64,000 nucleotides of DNA, from contig NZ_BAAAFZ010000008.1 in assembly GCF_039523795.1 (NCBI RefSeq), positions 485,931-549,930 on the forward strand, read 5' to 3'. The DNA is from Craurococcus roseus (lineage in GTDB: Bacteria > Pseudomonadota > Alphaproteobacteria > Acetobacterales > Acetobacteraceae). Of this stretch, positions 35,231 through 47,536 are shown one piece after another. Made by a program: the position numbers and the translations under genes. The first letter of the stretch is position 1; each line of letters begins with the position of its first letter. Under the pieces are notes generated by a model. It saw only the letters and a program-made list of their open reading frames with translations. It searched no databases and had not been told where the DNA came from.

Positions 35231-36208
35231 TCAGCCGCCGGTGGCCTCGACATCCAGCGTCGCCCCGAAAGGCAGCGTGGCGAACGCCTCCGCCGGCACG
35301 CCGTGCCTCCCGCGCGCCGCCGCCAGCGCCGCCTCGGGCGCGTCGATCGCCTCGTCCGTCAGCCCGGCGAAGGTGCCGAAGTGCATCCCGAGGCTCCGCC
35401 GCGCGCCCAGCGCGAGGTGCGCCCGCACCGCCTCGCCCGGGTCCATGTGCTGGGTGCGCATGAACCAGCGCGGCTCGTAGGCGCCGATCGGCAACAGGGC
35501 GATGTCGAGGCGCGGGAAGCGGGCGCCGATCTCCGCGAAGTGGGGGCACCAGCCGGAGTCGCCGGCGAAGTAGACGCTGGCGCCGTCCTCGGCCTGCACC
35601 ACGAATCCGCCCCACAGGGCGCGGTTGCGGTCCCAGGGCGTGCGCGCCGAGAAGTGTTGCGCCGGGACGTAGGTGACGCGGAGCGGGCCGAAGCGCGCTT
35701 CCTCCCACCAATCCAACTCGCGGGCGCCGCCGATGCCGGCCTTGGCCAAGTGCCGCGCGTTGCCGAGGCCGGTCGCCGCCGGCGGCTTCCAGCGGCGGCG
35801 CACCGCGCGCAGCGTAGGCAGGTCCAGGTGGTCGTAGTGGCAGTGGCTGACCAGCAGCAGGTCCACGCCGGGCAGCGCCTCCAAGGGCTGCCCCGGCGCC
35901 CGCGCCCGCTTCGGCCCGGCGAAGCGCAGCGGACTGGCGCGCGCGGACCAGATCGGGTCGAACAGCACGCAAAGGCCGCCGATCTGCACCAGGAAGGTCG
36001 CGTGGCCGATGAAGGTGGCGGCGATCCGCCCGGGCCCGACGCGCGCCGGCGCGGGCTGCGGCGGGTCCTCCACGCGGGCGGGCCAAGACTCCGGCGCGGC
36101 CATGCGCCGCCAACGCCACACGTCGCGCAGGGTCTTCACCGTGCTGCTGTGCGGGTTGCGGAAGACGCGCCCGTCCCAATGGTCGGACAACGGCCTCGCC
36201 GCGGTCAC
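35231..36208 (-). CDS. Metallo-beta-lactamase-fold hydrolase (NAPE-PLD/UlaG-like)
   Basis: 325 residues. The H-x-H-x-D-H zinc motif is at 122-127 (S-H-C-H-Y-D-H), with further ligands in F-A-G-D-S-G-W (about 222-228) and near the C-terminal M-H-F-G-T. The N-terminal F-x-N-P-H and I-G-H-A-T-F-L-V-Q blocks are typical of the lipoprotein/NAPE-PLD-like branch that cleaves phosphodiesters or lactones. No signal peptide is visible. The start overlaps the stop of the DUF2155 gene, so it is the last gene of the NDUFA12-mlaD group. Confidence 0.88.
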   Translation of the reverse strand: MTAARPLSDHWDGRVFRNPHSSTVKTLRDVWRWRRMAAPESWPARVEDPPQPAPARVGPGRIAATFIGHATFLVQIGGLCVLFDPIWSARASPLRFAGPKRARAPGQPLEALPGVDLLLVSHCHYDHLDLPTLRAVRRRWKPPAATGLGNARHLAKAGIGGARELDWWEEARFGPLRVTYVPAQHFSARTPWDRNRALWGGFVVQAEDGASVYFAGDSGWCPHFAEIGARFPRLDIALLPIGAYEPRWFMRTQHMDPGEAVRAHLALGARRSLGMHFGTFAGLTDEAIDAPEAALAAARGRHGVPAEAFATLPFGATLDVEATGG

Positions 36209-36573
36209 CGGCAGTCCAGCACCCGCACGTCGTAGACCGGGTGCTCCAGCATGCTCACGCCCGGCGCGTTGGCGAACATCCAGCCGCGGAACACCTGCTG
36301 GGCGCCGGCGGCGCGGCGGCTGTCCGTCATCTCCAGGAAAGCGGCGGCGTCCGGCACCTCGTCAGGCGGCCGGGCGTTGCAGGCCCGGACCAGGATGCTC
36401 AGCGTGCCGTATTGCGCCGCTTGGCCCACGTTCGCGCGCAACACGGAGATACGAGCCGTCACCTTGTCCAGCACCTGCAGTTCCGCTTCGCGGCGCGGCA
36501 CCCAATCCTGCTGCGCCGCGGCGGGCGCCGCACCGGCCAGGAGCGCCGCGAGCGCGGCGGGCAATCCCCTCAC
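36205..36573 (-). CDS. DUF2155 periplasmic protein
   Basis: 122 residues with a signal peptide (M-R-G-L-P then an Ala-rich core, cleavage near residues 20-21). The DUF2155 domain is unmistakable: L-D-K-V-T-A-R-I-S, G-T-L-S-I-L-V-R-A-C, P-D-A-A-A-F-L-E-M, G-W-M-F-A-N-A-P and E-H-P-V-Y-D-V-R-V-L-D-C. Two cysteines (in R-A-C-N-A-R and D-C-R) may form a disulfide. The domain is alphaproteobacterial and often linked to NDUFA12 and outer-membrane genes; its role is unknown. It overlaps both neighbours by 4 nt. Confidence 0.9.
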   Translation of the reverse strand: MRGLPAALAALLAGAAPAAAQQDWVPRREAELQVLDKVTARISVLRANVGQAAQYGTLSILVRACNARPPDEVPDAAAFLEMTDSRRAAGAQQVFRGWMFANAPGVSMLEHPVYDVRVLDCR

Positions 36574-36797
36574 CGCTCCGCCGGGGGCCGCTTCGGGCTC
36601 GGCAGCGCGGCCACCAGATCGGACAGGATGCGGCGCATCGCGTCCTCGTCCACGCCCATCAGCACCGCATCCTCGAAGGCGTCGCGCAGCACCTGCGCCG
36701 CTTCCGCGTGGTTCTCAGCGAGCACCTTCAGCTTCTCCCGGCAGGACACGGGTTCGCCGCCGACACCGGGCCACACGGCGGGCGGGTCCAGGCTCAC
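36570..36797 (-). CDS. Small hypothetical protein between mlaD and the DUF2155 gene
   Basis: 75 residues, overlapping mlaD and the DUF2155 gene by 4 nt each, which supports translation. The N-terminus is Pro-rich with one cysteine (V-S-C-R-E-K). The rest predicts two amphipathic helices (K-V-L-A-E-N-H-A-E-A-A-Q-V-L and D-A-M-R-R-I-L-S-D-L-V-A-A-L). It has no membrane segment or signal peptide. I do not recognise the family; position alone suggests a role with the MCE transporter or envelope. Confidence 0.65.
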   Translation of the reverse strand: MSLDPPAVWPGVGGEPVSCREKLKVLAENHAEAAQVLRDAFEDAVLMGVDEDAMRRILSDLVAALPSPKRPPAER

Positions 36798-37330
36798 CGC
36801 GGCGCGGCGCCGCCGCTGCCCGCGGCCGCCCCTTGCGCCCCCTCCTGCTGGTTTTGGGCGTTGGAGTTGATCTGGGTCACGGAGAAGATGAAGCGGCCGA
36901 GCAGCGCTTCCAGGCTCACCGACCCCTGCGTCTGGGTGATGCGCCCGCCGTCGGCGAGCACCTTGTCGCTGCCGCCCGGCACCAAGGACACGTAGCGCCC
37001 GCCGAGCAGCCCCTCGGACGTGACCTCGGCGGAGGTGTCGTCCGGCAGCTTGAGCCCGCCGTCCACCCGCAGGGTGAGTTCCGCGCTGAAAGTCTGCGGG
37101 TCGATGCGCGTTTCGGTGACGCTGCCCACGCGCACCCCAGCGATGCGGACGTCGGTGCCGTTCGAGATGCCGTCTATGCGGTCGAACCGCGCGGTGAGCC
37201 GCGTGCCGTCGCCGCCGCCGACGATCGCGGTCCCGCGCCCGCTGTTCAGCACGGCGTAACCGAGGAACAGCAGGGCGACGGCGAGGATCACGGCGCCGGT
37301 CGCGATTTCGGCCAAGCTTCGTCCCTGCAT
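36794..37330 (-). CDS. mlaD: Outer membrane lipid asymmetry protein MlaD (MCE family)
   Basis: 178 residues. It has one N-terminal membrane anchor (about 8-27) followed by a single MCE domain (about 38-118), with G-I-x-x-G-T-D-V-R-I-A-G-V-R-V-G-x-V and L-G-G-R-Y-V-S-L. MlaD forms the periplasmic hexameric ring of MlaFEDB, which moves phospholipids between membranes. The C-terminus is a Gln/Gly-rich disordered tail. The other mla genes are not beside it; instead it follows NDUFA12 by 17 nt, a common alphaproteobacterial arrangement. Confidence 0.92.
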   Translation of the reverse strand: MQGRSLAEIATGAVILAVALLFLGYAVLNSGRGTAIVGGGDGTRLTARFDRIDGISNGTDVRIAGVRVGSVTETRIDPQTFSAELTLRVDGGLKLPDDTSAEVTSEGLLGGRYVSLVPGGSDKVLADGGRITQTQGSVSLEALLGRFIFSVTQINSNAQNQQEGAQGAAAGSGGAAPR

Positions 37331-37347
37331 GGATCAGATCCCGCCCG

Positions 37348-37704
37348 TCACGACCCGGGCGTCCATGCCTCGTAGTCCCCGCCGTTCGAGCGCTGCCGGC
37401 CGCCGACGTAATCGTGGCCGACCGGGCGGTACGCCGCTGGCGTCCCGGTCAGGTTCGGCTGGTGCTCCTTCTGCCAGGCGTAGCGCTTCGTCTCCGAAAG
37501 CGGCGCGTCCGTGGTGTGGTGCAGCCAAGCGTGCCACTCGGGCGGCACCTTCGTCGCCTCCGCGTCCCCGGCGTAGAGCACCCAGCGGCGCGCCCGGTTG
37601 TAGACGGGCAGCGTGCGCTTGCCCTCGTAGTACACGTTGCCGAAACGGTCGGTGCCGACCTTGCGGCCCGAAATGGCCGAAGTGAGGCGGAGCATGAAAG
37701 ACAT
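37348..37704 (-). CDS. NADH:ubiquinone oxidoreductase subunit NDUFA12
   Basis: 118 residues from ATG 37704; an ATG three codons later is possible. It is the bacterial homologue of the mitochondrial complex I accessory subunit B17.2, found in alphaproteobacteria. Diagnostic blocks are G-T-D-x-F-G-N-x-Y-Y, R-R-W-V-L-Y-A-G, P-P-E-W-H-A-W-L-H-H and the Y-x-P-W/Y-like end with W-T-P. Its presence supports an alphaproteobacterial origin. It is the first gene of the group through mlaD, DUF2155 and the MBL-fold hydrolase. Confidence 0.93.
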   Translation of the reverse strand: MSFMLRLTSAISGRKVGTDRFGNVYYEGKRTLPVYNRARRWVLYAGDAEATKVPPEWHAWLHHTTDAPLSETKRYAWQKEHQPNLTGTPAAYRPVGHDYVGGRQRSNGGDYEAWTPGS

Positions 37705-37881
37705 CGTTGGCGGGTAGCCTTTGCGGGTGCGGCCGAGATGGGGCGGGACACTCGCACACGCAACGCTGCGGCGCAAAAGCGCGCACCCAGCGGCCCGGTC
37801 CACCGGATGTTGCGCCGCCGGCGCCGGCCCGGCACCAAATACGGCCTTCCCGAGGCCGCCGAGCCGTCCTAGCATCCAACC

Positions 37882-39285
37882 ATGGCTTCCACCCGAGGCA
37901 CCCTCTGGGACGGCGTGGCGCTGCGCCGGACGCGCGCGGCGGCCGATCCCGACTCGCCGCCCCGCGCCATCGCGCTGCCCGCCGCGTGGGACGAAGGGGC
38001 CGCCGCGGCGCTCGCGTCGCTGGCCCCCGGCGCCGGCCCGGCCTCCCTGCCCCGCTCGGCCGAAGCGTGGATCGCGCGTGCCGCCGACGGCGCCCCGGAC
38101 CTTGCCGAAACGTTGCGCGCGCTGCTGCTGTCCCGCCGCGGCTGCCCCGGCGCCGAAGCATGGCGCGGCGGCAAGGCAGGGGCCGAACCGCCGCGCTTCG
38201 TGCTGAACCTGCCCGCCTTCTTGGAAGCGGACGGAAGCTTCGACGCCGCGGGCTACGCCGAGGCTTGCGCCGCCGCCGTCCGCGCCCTGGACCGGCTCGC
38301 TGGCGGCCGAGCGCGGCGGCTGCGCCTCGGCTTCGCGGACCTGGCCGGGCTGCTCGCCGGACTCGGCCTCCCCTACGACTCGCCGGAGTCCCGCGCGGTC
38401 GCCGCCGCCGTGACGGCCCTGACGCGCGGCGCGGCCGAAGCCGAGTCGGGCCGCATGGCCGAACGCCTCGGCGCGCTGGAGCCGGTCGCGCTCACTTGGC
38501 CCGTTCCGCCGGCCGAGACGCCCGTGCCCGGCCTCGCCGAAGCGGCGCGCGCGGCCCTCGACGCTGCCGCCGCCTCGCCCGGCCTGCGCCACGCGGCGCT
38601 CGTCGGCTTGGCGCCGCCGGATGCGGCGGAAGCGCTGCTCAGTGCCGGCACGGGCGGGATCGCGCCCGCGGCGGCCGACCCTTCGGTGCCCGAGGCGGCC
38701 CGGCGAGCGATGCGCGAAGCGGTCTCGCCATTCCTGCACGCGCCGCTCCCGGCCCCCGCGGCCTCGCCCGGCGAAGCGCGGCGCCCCCCTCGACAAGCGC
38801 CGCCCCGTCGCCAAACCGGCACGGTGCTGCGCGTCTCGGTCGGCGGCCACAAGGTCGCGCTCCGCACCGCCGAGGACGCGGAGGGCCGCCTTGTCGAGAT
38901 CGCCTTCACCCTGTCTAAGGAAGGCGCCGCCTACCGCAGCCTGATGGAGGGCTTCGCGCACAGCGTGTCGCTCGGGCTCCAGCGCGGCGTGCCGCTGGCG
39001 GAGTACGTGGACGCCTTCGCCTACACCCGCTTCGGCCCGGCCGGCGCTGTGGAGGGCGATCCGGCCATCTCCCGCGCCACCTCCGTGCTGGATTGGGCCT
39101 TCCGCCGGCTCGCGCTCGACCACCTCGACCGGCACGACCTGCCGCAGCCTTCCGAAGAGGACTGCTTACCCGACAGCCTCGGCACCGCAGCGCAACAAGC
39201 GCCCCTGCTGCCGATGGATCTTCCGCAAACGCCGGCCTCGGCCAGCCCGCGCACCCGGCGGCGAGCGCTGCGGCTGGTGGGCTGA
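37882..39285 (+). CDS. TSCPD-type protein resembling the NrdJ C-terminus
   Basis: 467 residues. Residues about 335-435 match the C-terminal region of adenosylcobalamin-dependent ribonucleotide reductase (F-T-L-S-K-E-G-A-A-Y-R-S-L-M-E-G-F-A-H-S and V-D-A-F-A-Y-T-R-F-G-P-A-G-A-V-E-G-D-P). The catalytic barrel of NrdJ with its radical-site cysteines is absent. Residues 1-320 are Ala-rich and belong to no family I recognise, with a Pro/Arg linker near 300-315. It cannot reduce nucleotides by itself; a regulatory or structural derivative is possible. RidA follows 15 nt downstream. Confidence 0.65.
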   Translation: MASTRGTLWDGVALRRTRAAADPDSPPRAIALPAAWDEGAAAALASLAPGAGPASLPRSAEAWIARAADGAPDLAETLRALLLSRRGCPGAEAWRGGKAGAEPPRFVLNLPAFLEADGSFDAAGYAEACAAAVRALDRLAGGRARRLRLGFADLAGLLAGLGLPYDSPESRAVAAAVTALTRGAAEAESGRMAERLGALEPVALTWPVPPAETPVPGLAEAARAALDAAAASPGLRHAALVGLAPPDAAEALLSAGTGGIAPAAADPSVPEAARRAMREAVSPFLHAPLPAPAASPGEARRPPRQAPPRRQTGTVLRVSVGGHKVALRTAEDAEGRLVEIAFTLSKEGAAYRSLMEGFAHSVSLGLQRGVPLAEYVDAFAYTRFGPAGAVEGDPAISRATSVLDWAFRRLALDHLDRHDLPQPSEEDCLPDSLGTAAQQAPLLPMDLPQTPASASPRTRRRALRLVG

Positions 39286-39300
39286 AGGAGGAGACGCGCC

Positions 39301-39774
39301 TTGACCGGAGCGGGACGCATCGAAGCGCGGCTGCGCGAACTCGGCATCGCCCTGCCGGAGCCGGCGGCGCCGCTCGCCAATTACGTGCCCTATACGATGG
39401 ACAACGGCTTGGTCGTCGTCTCCGGGCAAATCCCGTTGCGCGAAGGCCGCATCGCCTACACCGGCAAGCTCGGTGCCGGGGTGTCGGTCGAGGACGGGCA
39501 GGCGGCGGCCCGGCTCTGCTTCGTCAACGTCCTGGCCCAGCTCCACGCGGCCTGCGGCGGCGACCTGGACCGGGTGCGCCGCGTCATGCGCCTCGGCGGC
39601 TTCATCGCCGCGCCGCCGGAGTTCACGGAGCACGCGCGGGTGATGAACGGCGCCTCGGACCTCGCCGTGGAGGTGTTCGGCGACGCCGGCCGCCACGCCC
39701 GCTCCACGATCGGCGTGCCGTCATTGCCGGGGAACGCCGCGGTGGAGGTCGAGGGTCTTTTCGCCATAAGCTGA
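39301..39774 (+). CDS. RidA/YjgF family protein
   Basis: 157 residues from a TTG start with AGGAGGAG about 8 nt upstream; no ATG or GTG is nearby. The longer RidA-like subgroup (about 150 residues) is indicated by N-Y-V-P-Y-T near 28, V-V-S-G-Q-I-P near 40, and R-S-T-I-G-V-P-S-L-P-G-N-A-A-V-E-V-E at the end, with the Arg that binds imine/enamine carboxylates. RidA proteins hydrolyse reactive 2-aminoacrylate-type intermediates. The trimeric barrel fold is expected from the family. Confidence 0.9.
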   Translation: MTGAGRIEARLRELGIALPEPAAPLANYVPYTMDNGLVVVSGQIPLREGRIAYTGKLGAGVSVEDGQAAARLCFVNVLAQLHAACGGDLDRVRRVMRLGGFIAAPPEFTEHARVMNGASDLAVEVFGDAGRHARSTIGVPSLPGNAAVEVEGLFAIS

Positions 39775-39921
39775 TGGCCGGCTCCGCCGAAACGCGCGGC
39801 GTCCCGCCGCGATGAGTCCGCCGGAGAGGACAAACCGGACCGCGCCCCCATGTGGTGGATACCGCTCTGGCCACGGCGGGGCCGCGCCGCCGCCCCGCGC
39901 CGTGCCGACTTGCCCTTCAGC

Positions 39922-41088
39922 ATGACGGACGCGATGCCCGAACTCTCCTTGTCCTTGCACAAAAGCATCGCGGACGTGCCGGCGGAAGAGTGGGACGCCT
40001 GCGCTGGCGGCGCCAATCCCTTCGTTTCGCACGCCTTCCTCCTTGCGCTGGAGGAGAGCGGCAGCGCTACCGCCGGCACCGGCTGGCTGCCGCAGCACGC
40101 GGCGCTGCGCGACGGGAGCGGCCGGCTCGTCGCCTGCGCGCCCTGCTACGCCAAGAGCCACAGCCAGGGCGAGTACGTCTTCGATTACGGCTGGGCCGAC
40201 GCCTACGAGCGCGCCGGCGGCGACTACTACCCGAAGCTCCAGGTCTGCGCGCCCTTCAGCCCCGTCCCCGGCCCGCGCCTGCTGGTGCGCGAAGGGTCGG
40301 GCGTGCCGGCGGCGACGCTGGCGCGGGGGCTGGCGCAGGCCTGCGGGCAGCTCGGCCTGTCCTCCGTCCACGTCACCTTCTGCGAGGAAGCGGAGTGGGA
40401 CGCGCTCGGCGAGGCCGGCTGGCTGCAACGCCTCGGCACCCAGTTCCACTGGCACAACCAGGGTTACGGCGGCTTCGACGACTTCCTCGGCGCCCTGTCG
40501 TCGCGCAAGCGCAAGGCCATCAAGCGCGAGCGGCGCGACGCGGCGGCGTCGGGCTACACGCTCCGGACCTTGCGCGGGCGCGAGATCACGCCGGCGCACT
40601 GGAAGGCGTTCCACCGCTTCTACCGCAGCACCACCGACAAGAAATGGGGCCGCAGCGCCTACCTGACGCCGCGCTTCTGGCCGCTGATGGCGGAGGCGCT
40701 GGGCGACGCCGTGGTGCTGATGGTGGCGGAACGGGACGGCCAGCCGGTGGCCGGCGCGCTGAACCTGCTCGGCCGGTACGCGCTGTACGGGCGCAATTGG
40801 GGCACGGTGGTGGACGCGCCCTTCCTGCACTTCGAACTCTGCTACTACCGCGCCATCGACTTCGCCATCGAGCACGGCGTTTCGCGCGTGGAAGCCGGCG
40901 CGCAGGGCGAGCACAAGATCCAGCGCGGCTACCTCCCCTGCCCGACCTACTCCGCGCACTGGATCGAGCACGTCGGGCTCCGGCGCGCGGTGGGCGACTT
41001 CCTGGCGCGCGAGCGGCCGGCGATGCGGCGCGAGATGGAGGCGCTGGCGGAGTTGTCGCCCTTCCGCCGGGACGGCGAGGCGGACTGA
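39922..41088 (+). CDS. FemAB-like GNAT-fold protein (DUF482, PF04339 type)
   Basis: 388 residues from ATG 39922; an ATG at 39850 would add 24 mostly Arg/Pro residues and cannot be excluded. Family blocks: W-D-A-C near 22-25, N-P-F-V-S-H-A-F-L near 31-39, Y-V-F-D-Y-G-W-A-D, L-S-S-R-K-R-K-A-I-K-R-E-R and the long C-terminal K-I-Q-R-G-Y-L-P. These proteins have two GNAT-like lobes like Fem/Lpt aminoacyl transferases, but the acceptor is unknown. A peptidoglycan or protein target is inference from fold only. Confidence 0.85.
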   Translation: MTDAMPELSLSLHKSIADVPAEEWDACAGGANPFVSHAFLLALEESGSATAGTGWLPQHAALRDGSGRLVACAPCYAKSHSQGEYVFDYGWADAYERAGGDYYPKLQVCAPFSPVPGPRLLVREGSGVPAATLARGLAQACGQLGLSSVHVTFCEEAEWDALGEAGWLQRLGTQFHWHNQGYGGFDDFLGALSSRKRKAIKRERRDAAASGYTLRTLRGREITPAHWKAFHRFYRSTTDKKWGRSAYLTPRFWPLMAEALGDAVVLMVAERDGQPVAGALNLLGRYALYGRNWGTVVDAPFLHFELCYYRAIDFAIEHGVSRVEAGAQGEHKIQRGYLPCPTYSAHWIEHVGLRRAVGDFLARERPAMRREMEALAELSPFRRDGEAD

Positions 41089-41135
41089 CGACCGCGCCGC
41101 CGCCCGTCCTGGCCTACGCGCAGCTCGCCGCGTCC

Positions 41136-41978
41136 ATGGCGCTGGTGGGCGCCAACGTCGCCGTGGCGAAGGTGCTGTCCGAGGCGCTGCCCATCGCCGT
41201 GGTCGCCTTCCTGCGTTGCGTGCTGGCCTGCCTGGTGCTGTGGCCGCTGGCGCGCGTCCGGGACGGGGCGGGCGCGGTGCCCGGCCGCGCGCTGCGCCTC
41301 AACCTGGCGCTCCAGGCGGTGTTCGGCACCGCCATCTACAACGCCGGCCTCCTCGCGGGGCTGCGCCTCACGGGCGCCCTGGAGGCCGGGCTGGTCCTCT
41401 CCACCCTGCCCGCCGTCGTCGCGCTCGGCGCCGCCGCGTGGCTGCGCGAGACGGTGCCGGCGCGCGTCTGGGCGGCGGTGGCGCTGGCCGTGGCCGCGAT
41501 GGGCGCCATAACCGTGGCGCGCACCGACGGGGCCGCCGGCGACGGCAGCGCCTTGGGCAACCTGCTCGTCTTCGCGGGCGTGTGCGGCGAAGCCATCTAC
41601 GTGCTGCTGGCGCGCCGCATCGCGGGCCGGGTGCCCGTGCTCACCGCGAGCCTTTGGATGCAAGCCTGGAGCGCGGCGGTGCTGCTGCCCTTCGCGCTGC
41701 CGGGTCTGGACGCGGTCGGGGCGCTGGCCGCATCGCCCGGCCTCGCCGGGCTGCTGCTGTTCCACAGCCTCACCGCGAGCGTGCTGTGCGTGGTGCTCTG
41801 GTACGCCGGGCTGCGGCGCGTGCCGGCCGGCGTCGCGGGGTTGTTCACCGCCTTCCTGCCCGCGACGGCCGCCTTCGTTGCGGTGTCGGTGCTCGGCGAG
41901 CCGTTCTCGGCCTTGCACGCCGCGGCGTTCGGGCTGATGGGCGCGAGCCTCCTGCTCGCCGTGCTCGCGCGCCGATAG
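41136..41978 (+). CDS. EamA family (DMT superfamily) transporter
   Basis: 280 residues from ATG 41136, with nine to ten hydrophobic segments and two EamA halves. The first membrane helix appears to begin upstream of this ATG: the frame stays open and hydrophobic from 41085 (L-A-Y-A-Q-L-A-A-S), where a CTG overlaps the stop of the previous gene, but no ATG, GTG or TTG is available there. A CTG start at 41085 would restore a complete helix. Family members export amino acids, metabolites or drugs. Coupled in position to the FemAB-like gene. Confidence 0.85.
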   Translation: MALVGANVAVAKVLSEALPIAVVAFLRCVLACLVLWPLARVRDGAGAVPGRALRLNLALQAVFGTAIYNAGLLAGLRLTGALEAGLVLSTLPAVVALGAAAWLRETVPARVWAAVALAVAAMGAITVARTDGAAGDGSALGNLLVFAGVCGEAIYVLLARRIAGRVPVLTASLWMQAWSAAVLLPFALPGLDAVGALAASPGLAGLLLFHSLTASVLCVVLWYAGLRRVPAGVAGLFTAFLPATAAFVAVSVLGEPFSALHAAAFGLMGASLLLAVLARR

Positions 41979-42089
41979 GACCACGCCCCCCGAACTTGCG
42001 GCCCCTCCACCCGTTTCGGCACTCTACGAGCCCCGCTGCGGAGCCATGCCCGCCGCGGTCGCCGCCACCGGCAGGCCGGAGAAACGCCA

Positions 42090-43940
<1,851 letters not shown>

Positions 43941-43965
43941 CGCGACGGCGCCCCGCCGCCGCGGC

Positions 43966-46368
<2,403 letters not shown>

Positions 46369-46384
46369 TCCAGGTCCTCCGGGC

Positions 46385-46804
46385 TCAACCGGCCTTTTCG
46401 AGCCGGACCAGCAGGCAGCCCTCGGCGAAGGAGCGCCGGACCGCGGCATTGTAGCGCCCGGGCGGCAGCGGCACGCGGCGCTCGAAGCGCCCCTGCGGCA
46501 ATTCCATGCGGTGGATGGCGGCGCCGCGGAGTTCGGGCGGCAACGCGCGCACGCCGGCCACGAAGAGCGTCCCGTCCTCGATCGCGGCCTCCACCGCGTC
46601 CGGGTCCACGCCCGGCAGCGCGACGAGGATCAGCACCTCGCGCTCCGTCTCGAGGACGTCGGCCGGCGGCTGCCACGCCGGGAGCCGCGACGCCGCCCGG
46701 CTCGGCTCGAAGAATTGGCGGTGCAGGCGCTCGGCGCGCGCGAGCATCTCGCAGGCGTCGGCCCACATCCAAGCGCCACCGCGGGCGGCATCGTCCCTCG
46801 CCAT
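46385..46804 (-). CDS. Hsp20/alpha-crystallin family protein
   Basis: 139 residues from ATG 46804. The alpha-crystallin domain (about 50-135) is recognisable from D-V-L-E-T-E-R-E-V-L-I-L-V-A-L-P-G-V and G-R-F-E-R-R-V-P-L-P, with the final strand G-C-L-L-V-R-L-E-K. It is divergent from classical IbpA and ends immediately after the domain, without the I-X-I tail that drives oligomerisation. It lies 16 nt upstream of lon, so holdase and protease are co-expressed. Confidence 0.85.
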   Translation of the reverse strand: MARDDAARGGAWMWADACEMLARAERLHRQFFEPSRAASRLPAWQPPADVLETEREVLILVALPGVDPDAVEAAIEDGTLFVAGVRALPPELRGAAIHRMELPQGRFERRVPLPPGRYNAAVRRSFAEGCLLVRLEKAG

Positions 46805-46933
46805 GTGCGGGAGTCCCTTTCGCGTCGCGGGCGCACCGGGGCCGCCCGCGGTCAATGGCGACAGAAAGCGCCACCGTCGGCTCCGTTCCCCATCGCTGGG
46901 CCAACGGAAGGCCGCCGCTAAGGTGGCAAGCCG

Positions 46934-47536
46934 CTACAGCTCGATCAACCTCTGGCGCAGCCCCCGCGCCACCGCCTCCGCGCGCGTCGCCACGCCGAGC
47001 TTCCGGAACACCGCTTCGAGGTGGAATTTCACCGTGTGCGCGGAGATGCCGAGCCGCCGGGCCACCGCCTTGTTGCTGGCGCCTTCGCCGACCATGGCGA
47101 GGATCTCCACCTCCCGCGGCGTGAGCAGCGGCGCGCCGGGCGCCTCGTCCCGCGCGAAACCCGGCGACGCCGGCGGCGCGACGGCGTCCGGCAACCGGAC
47201 GACGAGCCCGGCCGCGGCTGCGGCGACCGCCGCCCGCACCTGCCGCGCCGAAGCGTTTCTGGGCAGCACCGAAACCGTGGGTTCCGCTCCGGGCGCCGCG
47301 TGGTCGGCCAGCAGCACCAGCGGGCCGCTGGCGAGGGCCGGGGCATCCTCGCCCGGCGCCAGATCCACCAGCGCGACGTCCCAGGGCGCCTCCGTGGCGC
47401 GCGCCAAGCCGTGCCCGCCCTCGGCCAGCAGCGCCGCCAAGCCGCGGCGCCGCGCCGGGTCCTTCGCCTCCAGCAGCACCACCAACGCTCCGCCCCCGCG
47501 ACCGCCCGCCGGGCGGCCCGGCCCTTCTCCGGTCAC
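46934..47536 (-). CDS. LuxR-family regulator with a degenerate receiver-like domain
   Basis: 200 residues from the GTG at 47536 that overlaps the stop of the HtrA-like gene. The C-terminal LuxR HTH (about 138-195) is canonical: L-T-P-R-E-V-E-I-L, G-A-S-N-K-A-V-A-R-R-L-G-I-S and H-T-V-K-F-H-L. The N-terminal domain has a receiver-like strand order with an Asp in D-V-A-L-V-D-L, but the acidic pocket and the conserved Lys are not evident (L-P-R instead of L-P-K). It is probably not a conventional phospho-switch. It likely regulates this proteolysis cluster, which is inference from position. Confidence 0.8.
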   Translation of the reverse strand: MTGEGPGRPAGGRGGGALVVLLEAKDPARRRGLAALLAEGGHGLARATEAPWDVALVDLAPGEDAPALASGPLVLLADHAAPGAEPTVSVLPRNASARQVRAAVAAAAAGLVVRLPDAVAPPASPGFARDEAPGAPLLTPREVEILAMVGEGASNKAVARRLGISAHTVKFHLEAVFRKLGVATRAEAVARGLRQRLIEL

